From the NCBI GenBank assembly GCA_013375495.1, contig JABXKC010000001.1:310001-374000 (forward strand): a stretch of 64,000 bases of DNA, given 5' to 3'. The first letter of the stretch is position 1, and every line of letters begins with the position of its first letter. The stretch is from Promethearchaeota archaeon. Its GTDB lineage: Archaea; Asgardarchaeota; Lokiarchaeia; Sigynarchaeales; SOKP01. Below the pieces are notes generated by a model that did not search any database, was not told the origin of the DNA, and saw nothing but the letters and a program-made list of their open reading frames with translations. Below are positions 8,561 to 17,200 of the stretch, piece by piece. Both the position numbers and the translations under genes were made by a program.

Positions 8561-8617
8561 AGAGAATAAATCCAAGCAATTATAAAGAAAAAGAAAAGGA
8601 AAAAGGATTTATTCTCT
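8561..8617 (-). promoter_or_regulatory. Leader hairpin upstream of cassette 2 small gene
   Basis: AGAGAATAAATCC (8561-8573) is perfectly complementary to GGATTTATTCTCT (8605-8617), a 13-bp stem around a 31-base loop that is A-rich on the plus strand. Like the hairpin at 7923-7981, its stem closes with ATCC/GGAT and it lies about 90 bases before a GGAGGTGAAAAA site. On the transcript the loop is pyrimidine-rich. Confidence 0.55.
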
Positions 8618-8869
8618 TCATAATACTGTTACTACTAAGGGAATAATGGCCTTCTTATTACAGCCAACCCATGAACCAGTATTATGTCGCGAAAAATTCA
8701 TTGTTAAAAATATAAAAACAGTTTACACTAATAAATATTGTGGGTATTTTTTCCCATGTGTTTTAATATTATAAAAAGAGCTGTTTGATAATCTATTAAA
8801 CTAATTATACTTTTAATTAAGCAATATAGATGTAACGCAGTCATCTAAATTACTTCAAATTATAGAATA
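8618..8869. other. Divergent intergenic region before GH4 gene
   Basis: This is A/T-rich spacer without an open frame of interest. It should contain the promoters of the minus-strand cassette 2 and of the plus-strand glycosidase. TATA-like runs occur near 8820-8850, but no site stands out. Confidence 0.35.
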
Positions 8870-10192
8870 ATGGATAAAAAAATCGTTCTAATTGGGGCAG
8901 GCAGCACTTCTTTTGGACCATCTAGTTTATTAGATCTATACCAGAGTAATTTATTACAAGGTTCAACGATAGTTTTACACGATATCAACAAAGAACATTT
9001 GGAAATTATGTTTGATTTAGTTGAAGCTGAGAACAAGATACATAATAACAAATTTAATATTGAGCGTACTACAGACCGTAAAAAGGCATTGAATGGAACA
9101 GACTTTATTATAAGCTCAACTGAAGTCGGAGATCGTTTTAAATTGTGGAGAGAAGATTACCATATTCCTAGAAAATATGGTTCGACTCAAATACTCGGTG
9201 AATGCGGAGGACCGGGGGGCACAATGCACGCGTTTAGAGTAATTCCTCCTATTTTGGAGATTGTTAAAGATGTGAATGAGATATGTCCTAACGCATTTTT
9301 TATAAATTTTTCAAATCCGATGGCAAGGGTATGTTTGGCTATTAAAAGAACAGTTCCAAATCTTAGATTTATCGGACTTTGTCATCAAATTGGAGATTTA
9401 ACTCACCATCTACCTCTTATGCTCAATAAAAAATTGGATAATTTAAAAATGATGCCCTATGGATTAAATCATTTTGGGTTTCTCATGGGCCTTGAAGAAC
9501 TACATACTGGAGAAGATTTGATGCCCGAGTTTAACAAAATAGCATTAGAATATTTCAGTCAACGCAAAGATAGGTTTCAATTTTCTACATTGACGCTTGA
9601 AGTATATAAAAGATTTAGCTACTTCCCTTATACTAGCGATACCCACATTGGTGAATACCTAAAGTTTGGCGAAGAATTTACTGAAGCAAAAGATATGATC
9701 GACTGGATTGATTTTGCTGAGAAGGGTGGTATAAGAACTTATAAACGCGTTATGAAAAACCATAAACGTCTAAAAGAGGGAAAATATTTTAAAAAAGGAA
9801 TGTTCTACGGGGGTTCATCAGGTGAAAGAGCGATTCCGATTATCGAGGCGATCATCTCTGACAAAAATTCCTACGAAAGCGCAGTAAATGTTCCTAACGA
9901 TAATATTATCGAAAATTTGCCCCAAGACCTTGTTATTGAATGCCCAGTAAGAGTGAATAAGAACGGTATAGAGGGTGTTAAGTGGGGCAAATTACCAAGT
10001 GATATCGCGGCTCTAATGCAAATTGAAGCAACAATCCAAGATCTGTGTGTGGAAGCGATCATTCAAAAATCAAAAGACTTAGCAATAGCAACATTAGCGA
10101 TCGATCCCAATGTAGGAAGTTTCAAAATAGCGGATCGTATTTTTGAAGAAATGATGGAATTACAAAAAGAACATCTCCCAGAGTTTCAGTAA
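8870..10192 (+). CDS. Glycoside hydrolase family 4 enzyme (NAD+-dependent)
   Basis: This 440-residue protein has the GH4 layout. A Rossmann start, KIVLIGAGSTSFGP, binds NAD. CGGPGGTMHAFR and NFSNPMARVC follow. The metal-binding Cys is in GLCHQIG and the His in GLNHFGF. GH4 enzymes cleave alpha- or beta-glycosides through a redox-assisted mechanism using NAD+ and a divalent metal. The family includes alpha-glucosidases, alpha-galacturonidases and 6-phospho-glycosidases. The substrate cannot be told here. It has no signal peptide, so it acts in the cytosol. It stands as a single gene and ends in a nine-T run. Confidence 0.87.
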   Translation: MDKKIVLIGAGSTSFGPSSLLDLYQSNLLQGSTIVLHDINKEHLEIMFDLVEAENKIHNNKFNIERTTDRKKALNGTDFIISSTEVGDRFKLWREDYHIPRKYGSTQILGECGGPGGTMHAFRVIPPILEIVKDVNEICPNAFFINFSNPMARVCLAIKRTVPNLRFIGLCHQIGDLTHHLPLMLNKKLDNLKMMPYGLNHFGFLMGLEELHTGEDLMPEFNKIALEYFSQRKDRFQFSTLTLEVYKRFSYFPYTSDTHIGEYLKFGEEFTEAKDMIDWIDFAEKGGIRTYKRVMKNHKRLKEGKYFKKGMFYGGSSGERAIPIIEAIISDKNSYESAVNVPNDNIIENLPQDLVIECPVRVNKNGIEGVKWGKLPSDIAALMQIEATIQDLCVEAIIQKSKDLAIATLAIDPNVGSFKIADRIFEEMMELQKEHLPEFQ

Positions 10193-10201
10193 TTTTTTTT
10201 T
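10193..10201 (+). terminator. Poly-T terminator after GH4 gene
   Basis: Nine consecutive T directly follow the stop codon region, an archaeal oligo-T terminator. The next gene on the same strand starts 141 bases later. Confidence 0.5.
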
Positions 10202-10290
10202 ATTCCCCTACTTTACCATAGTTTGTTCAAAAACTTACATTTCTACCATATTTTGCATACTTTTACCCCTTTCTCCACATAAACATTTTT

Positions 10291-10334
10291 TAATGATATT
10301 TTCTATTTATCCCAGAAGGGAGAAAATATCATTA
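10291..10334 (+). promoter_or_regulatory. 14-bp inverted repeat before the membrane operon
   Basis: TAATGATATTTTCT (10291-10304) is the perfect reverse complement of AGAAAATATCATTA (10321-10334), with a 16-base spacer ending in AGAAGGG. It ends eight bases before the ATG at 10343. It could be an operator over the start of transcription, or a leader hairpin controlling access to the ribosome binding site. Confidence 0.5.
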
Positions 10335-10342
10335 TTGGGAAA

Positions 10343-11296
10343 ATGAAATCTAATAAAAACGGAAGTTCTGAAGAAAAAATTGAAAAAGTCACTGAATCGC
10401 TCTGGAAGATTTGGTGGTTTAGTTTCTATTTAATCATAGTGCCTTCATTAGTCGCTGTTGTAGGATTTTTCATTTTTTTCTTTATTGGAAAAGATATTTA
10501 CGTCTCAATTGGTTTATCGGTTATAACATTTATGTTCGTCCTATTGTTTTTCTACAAAGCCTTTGATAAATATAGAAATAATCCATTTTTCCTAAACAGA
10601 AAAAACAACCTTTCCGCTAGAATTAACATACTGTTCTTAATTACGGTTTTAGCCCTAATTGTCACTCCTATTTTTGTTATTAACGAAATTTTTACTCCAG
10701 GAGAGGATAATTATTTTGAACTCTTACCCTTAATCTCGTTTATAATTCTTTATAATATTGTGTATTATTACTATTTTTTCCAACCTATAGATGTATTTGA
10801 TTTTAGTGAAGAAAGATACAAACACGAAGTACCATTTTCTCAGTGGATTAAACAACCATATAACCTCATAATAATTGTTAATTACATTATTCACATCATA
10901 TTTCTCTCTTATACTTTCAATACTAAAGTTTCTTGGTTGTTTCCACTTATCTCGAATTTAGTATTTTATCTTATTTCCCGACTAACAACTATGAAAAACA
11001 TAAAGAATTTATCAAAATCAACTAAAAATAGCAAAGAATTTCTAATGGAGTTGACTAAATATAAGAGAAAGTTTGTAAATTCTATCTTAAGTTTGAACTT
11101 TGCTTTATTGATTCAAATGCCATTTGCAATTACCTTGATCTATATTTTCATGGGTATTCAACATGAAATTATAGAAATTATTAGTATATCGATATTATCT
11201 CTCATCTTTTTATTATTCTACTTCAAAATCAGATTGTATATAAGTTCGTTTTATAGCAAAATACTCAGGAGGTTTGAAATCGATGAATTCGAGTAA
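10343..11296 (+). CDS. Multi-pass membrane protein, 317 aa
   Basis: This protein has a short charged N-terminus followed by about eight hydrophobic segments and no recognisable catalytic motif. A cytoplasmic-looking basic stretch (TTMKNIKNLSKSTKNSKEF) separates the last helices. The downstream giant gene starts inside its 3' end, so the two are translationally coupled. Composition and style (Ile, Phe, Leu, Tyr-rich helices with short loops) match the giant protein. The two may act in one membrane complex. The family is unknown to me. Confidence 0.7.
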   Translation: MKSNKNGSSEEKIEKVTESLWKIWWFSFYLIIVPSLVAVVGFFIFFFIGKDIYVSIGLSVITFMFVLLFFYKAFDKYRNNPFFLNRKNNLSARINILFLITVLALIVTPIFVINEIFTPGEDNYFELLPLISFIILYNIVYYYYFFQPIDVFDFSEERYKHEVPFSQWIKQPYNLIIIVNYIIHIIFLSYTFNTKVSWLFPLISNLVFYLISRLTTMKNIKNLSKSTKNSKEFLMELTKYKRKFVNSILSLNFALLIQMPFAITLIYIFMGIQHEIIEIISISILSLIFLLFYFKIRLYISSFYSKILRRFEIDEFE

Positions 11297-14200
11297 TTCT
11301 GAAGAAGCTGATTTAGATAAGAGTAAAATTTATCAAAAACTAAATTTGTTTGTCTCGGTACTAATAATTCTACTAACTTTTTTAATTTCTTTATTGAACG
11401 ATATTCCTGTTATTATATTCCTTTCCTTACCAGCAATGTTCATTCTCACATATTGCGAGGAAAAATTGAATTTTACTATTAAAATTTATAGTAGATATAT
11501 ATACCTGATTAATTGCTTAGTATTCTTAGCCTTACTAGTATTTTGGATATTCCCAACTTATCTTGGGATAACGCTTATAAATATACAATTTATTATTTTT
11601 AGTTTATCACTATATATCATATTTCAATTTTTTATGAAACTAGGCTATTTTAGGGAGAAAGATGTTCTCGTCATACAAAATATTCTTGCTGTCACTAGTT
11701 TTACTATTATTTTATACTCGTTCTTTCCTCTTGTTGATTCCGTATACATTAATTTTACATCAGATCCCGTTTTGATTTTAATTTCTGAAAGTTTGATCCA
11801 TTCGATTATTATCTTAATAATTACATTAATTTCGTTTTATTTCTTATACGCACGAGCTCATTTATATGCAAAACCTTGGAAATTTTTTAATTTTTGCGTA
11901 ATATTCGTATTTTTGTTTATTGAACTGATCTGTTTTACATTAATCAACTTAAAAAATATCGTTTTGGGAGTTCCGGGTGTAATTCAATTAGAATTAATTA
12001 TATCAACAATTCTTCTTTCAGTTGCATTTCTTTCATTTATACTATTAAATTATATTATTAAAGTATTTTCTCGTGAAAAAAGCCTGTCTCGCTCCTATTA
12101 CACTTGCTGGTTTTTAATATCCTCTATTTTCCTTATACTTATCGCACTCTATTGGAATAATAGTGTAATCTTATTTTTTGATTTACTCTTTTGTTCCGTT
12201 TTATCGCTATTGAATCTAAAATTTGGAACTGTTATTGATAAAATAGAAGAAGAAACATTCTTAAAAATCGCAAAATTTTTCTTTTATGCTCTTTTGCTTG
12301 AAATTTTCTTCTTATTTTATAGCATATTCAATGCATTTCTAATGTTAGATTATTTCATTGCTTTATTTCTTTCATTTTGCATTATTGGAGCGATTTTTAA
12401 TATTTTATCTTCGTACGAGAAACTCGTTTCAAGAAAAGTGAGAGTAATTTTAACATCTTCCATTTTCGCATTTAATATTTATGTTGTTGGATTTTATTTC
12501 ATAGAAGCTAATATTGACTATTTCTATTTTTATCTTGTAGTCCCCATTATTTTCTGCTTCTTATTATATGGTCCCATAATTTATCTCTATAAGGAGAATA
12601 TCATAAAACCTAAAGTCCTAGCATTATATAGTTATACTTCCTCATGGGTGTTATTGGTTTTAATTTTTGTTTTAAACTTTTTTGTTATTAATATATATTT
12701 TATCGCCGATTTCCTATTAGGAACACTATTAAATATTGTATTTTTTACATTTTGTCTTGTTCTTCTCATCTCATTTGGTAAGAGGATAAAAAGGGTAAAG
12801 GATTCGTCTTCTAGGGTCATTTTGAATATTTTAAGTTATCCAATCATCGTTGAAATTTTTATTTTACTTTTTACTGTTTTTACAATATATTTTCACTTAG
12901 ATCTGTTCTTATCCTCATTCTTATCGCTATCTATAATTAGCGTTATTTTTTACCTGTTATCAAAAGAAGAAAAGTTGTTTCCTAAATTTCCGGGGATGAT
13001 ACTTAACACAATCACATTTTACTATGGTGTTATTATTGTCGGATATTATAGCGTTATCTTCACACTTGGAACATTCTTTATTTATTTCATACCACTTATT
13101 ACTGTTTGCATTCTTTCCTACATTCCTATTTATTATTTGTATAAAAAAACTATTTTAAATCATAACTCATTTCTAAAATATCATTTTTTTTGCTCTATTA
13201 TTATAGCTTTGACTATTTTTGTATTTAATTTCTTTATTATTATTAATTTCTTTGATAACTTTTTAATTATCTTAATGGTTATTAATGTTCTTTATCTTAC
13301 TGTTGTCTCTTATTATATCTTTAAATTGGGAGCAAAAATAAACATAATATCGAACGAATTTTTTAAGAAATTTTCGTTTATAGTCAATCTTTTAATAATC
13401 ATAGAATTTTACGCAATCTTATTTTCAATTTTTAACCAAGAACTTCTAATAGAGCCCTTTTTGTCAGCTTACTTCTCTACTCTTCCTATTTGCCTTATCA
13501 TCAACATTTTATCTAAAAACAGAATTATATTTTCAGATAAGAGTACTATTGGAATTAATATAGTCACTTTAAGTTTTACTAGTGTTCTAAGCTCTTACTA
13601 TATATTTTTATTAATTGAAAACTCAACTTTTGTATTTGTTATTCCTCTGTTAGTTTTTAGTTTGTTAATGTTACTTCCACTGTTTTATTCCTCTAGTATG
13701 AAAGTTTTCAGCAAACTCGTAGAAAAATTGCTATTAATAGATAGCTTGTTAATATCGGCATTATTAATGACCCTCCCAACTATAACAGGATTGGAGTTAA
13801 GCAGATTTGGGGTGGATTTTGACTATTTTTTTATAATCCTTTCAACAATATTCCTATTTTTTGGATTCTTGAGATATTTGGAATTTCTTTTTGATAAATT
13901 TAAATTCAAAGAAAGTTATATAGTTTCTCTAAAATCTTCCCAGATTGTTATCTGGATGGTAATTTCTATAGCTATATCCTTAAAGATTTTAAGTGTGATA
14001 GATTCTATTATTCACAATTTTTGGTTAAGTTTTGCTTGTTCTTGTCTAACTTTTTTGGTTCTAAATCTTGTTGTATTAATTCCCTTAGAAAACCTTAAAC
14101 AAAGGGTTTTTGAAAACGATGCAAGCAAATTAGACTATTATAAAATCTATAAAATATACGAATATACCAAAAATATCTCATTTTTTGCCATTATAACTTC

Positions 14201-17200
14201 TATATCTGCCCTTATAGCATTAATAATTCCGTCACGTAGCTTACTATCTCTGTTGAATCTTCCAGAATCTTTACTCTTTATCGTAATTACTAATTTAGGA
14301 ATATTTATGTTAGCGTATCTAATTTTTTCAGTAGTTAGTAAATATTTATTTAAAATTGATTTCCTCAAAACCAAGAGCATTTTCGAAATTTCTGCTTGGA
14401 TTTTTATTAAATTACTTATTTTTACTTATATTTTTATTTTACCTATTCAAATTTCTATGTTTTTAAGGATAATATTGCCCCTTCTAATCATTATTTTTAT
14501 GACCCCTATAACTATTTATTATTTAAGAAGCATCTTTTTCATTTCTGATAGGGCATTGCAAATATCTAAGAAATTCACTTTCTATCTTTTTTCTATAGCT
14601 TTATTAGCTATTTTTGTTGATTTATTCTGGATATTTTCTACCAACATTTCATTTTTTAGTTCGAATCAAGCTCTCCAAATCATTATCTTATTAATTGCTA
14701 CATACCTTTTTCTTAATTACTATATTCTTAAATTTGACGCTGTAATTGAAAGAACAACAGAATTTAAAATGATTAAAATTTTTTCTGGTTCTTCAGTAGT
14801 TTTATTCTCTTTCTTTTCTATATTTCCAAGCATTTTCGAATATCTTACTTATATAATCTTCTTTATAATGCTTTACTTGTTTATTTCTAATAGAAATCGC
14901 AATTTTATACTTCGTATGATATTTTACGCATCTATAAGTTGGTTTATGTTCGTTAAAGTGATTCTCACACTAAATCTCTATATGCTGATTCCCACATTTA
15001 ATTTCTCATACTTTATTATTTACTTTTTTATCTATAACTTTTCTTTAATATTAGTATTATTTTTATCAATCGTTTTTAACATGAAGAAAACAAATGTGAT
15101 CGAAAAATTTATGTTATACGCTTTAATCTCAATAACTTCCCTTTTGTTATTGATCTTAAATACAGTTATACCGTTGATTTATAACATTTCAATTTCTCTT
15201 TTCCTGTTCCTATTATTAACTGGCAATTTTTTCTACAGACAAAAAGATGAGCGTTATAAATGGTTTATTAGACCATGTGTACTACTTCTAACCTTTGGTC
15301 TTATGAGTTATCTTTCCTATTTTATCCTGTTTAATAATCCTATCTTCACAAACTTTAATCCAATATTAACTTTTACATTAACCTCAACCATTACAGGGAT
15401 TGCTTATGTTGGAACATACAATAAAACCCCAGAAAAGTTCAGAAAAATAACATTTTATATTGCTTTCACTATATACACTATTTCCTTTCCTATTTTTATG
15501 TATTTCTTCTTAAATGCTCTATTTTCTCTACCATTATGGGATACTTTCTTATTTTTAATTACCATTAATATTGGAATAGTTTTATTCTACATATCGATCG
15601 GAATTTATTATTGGAAGTTTTCCTGGGCGATTTGGAAAGCAGGATGGAGAATTTGGATACTAGTTCCTTTTGTTAATTTCTATCTCATTAATGAGCTATT
15701 TACGAATGTTAATATTTATACGAATGCTCTAAACTTCTTTGACATTCTAAGCATTAACGGCTCTTTTATAATTTCCTTTGTAATATGTATAGTGCTTTCA
15801 TTACCATTTTGGTATTCGTGGATTAAAAAGCATTTTACTCAAGTACTCATAATAGTTTGGAGTTTTAGTTTGTTTTTCCTATACTGGTTTAGTCAAAACG
15901 TGTTTCCTGATAATGTAGTGATAACTAATATCGTCTTTTTCGTTTTCGCTATTTCTTTATTGGTACCTTTAATTTATCGATTAAAATTATGGAAAATTAT
16001 GGCGATTCTATGGTTAATTTACATTGCCGTAAACATCTCTTTCCTCTTTGCTTTATTTTTAGAAATCAATTTACCCTTAGAGATTAATTTTTCAATCAAT
16101 TTAATAATGATAGGTATATTTTTTCTCATTTTATCATTTTTCCCTAATCTTAAGAACATTAAAAACATAATTTTGTTAGGTTCTTATCTTACTTCTCTAA
16201 TTGGAATTTTCCTTACTATTTTTAATATTATAAATGCGATAATCTTGAATTTTTACATTTCAATAAATTTAGCTTTTATAATACTTGCTATGAGTTTATT
16301 TTCGTCAAGATTTCTCAAACTCAACAAAACCTTTTTTAATATATTAATCTCTACAATTTTGGTTGTGAATTTCTCACTTTTCACCTACAATACGCTTATT
16401 TTGATTCCTAACTTCGAATTATTTTCATTGTTTCTAGCAATTACGGTATTTGGCGGCTCTCTTTTCGTATTTAATAAATATGGGATGATTTTTCCGATAA
16501 AAAAGATATTTCCCTTAACGATTTTATCGCTTGGTGTATCTTTAACGCTCTCTTATTTAACTTATTATTTCCTACCTGGCTCTATTTACTTAGCAATTGC
16601 TGTTTTAGTCTTAGTAAATTCAATTTTTTTAAGATCGGTACTCTACGAATACCGATTTATATTGTGGTATACCTTTCCAGTTCCAATAATTTTAATATTT
16701 TTACAATTTATAGTATTAATTGATTTATTTCAATCTCCGTTTATTATAATTCTAGTATCTTTAATACTTTATACAGCCTTATTCCAAATTCCATGTAAGT
16801 TGTATGCTAAAAAAGTTAAGGATCAAGAGGATCTTAAAGATTTTGGTTTGCTTAAAGTTGATTCGGTTCTCTCCTTGTTATTGCATTTTGAAATTGGACT
16901 TCTAAGTTATAGTGTGATTAGTGAAGCTGTGGATTTTGGCTTCTTTGAAACAGTATTAATTTCTATAATAATATTTTTTATCTCAACCTTATTCGAAATC
17001 CACCTTGTAAAGAAGGTTAACGAAAAAATAATATATACTTTTAATTTAATAGCGTATATAATTACTTCTATTGGTCTATTCATGTTTTTAAATCAATTTA
17101 TCGCGATAGATGCATCTTTATTAGTATTAAATCTAGTTATACTCTTGACTTTACAATTTTATACGCTATATGCTCTCTCATATTACATAGAAGTATTAAC

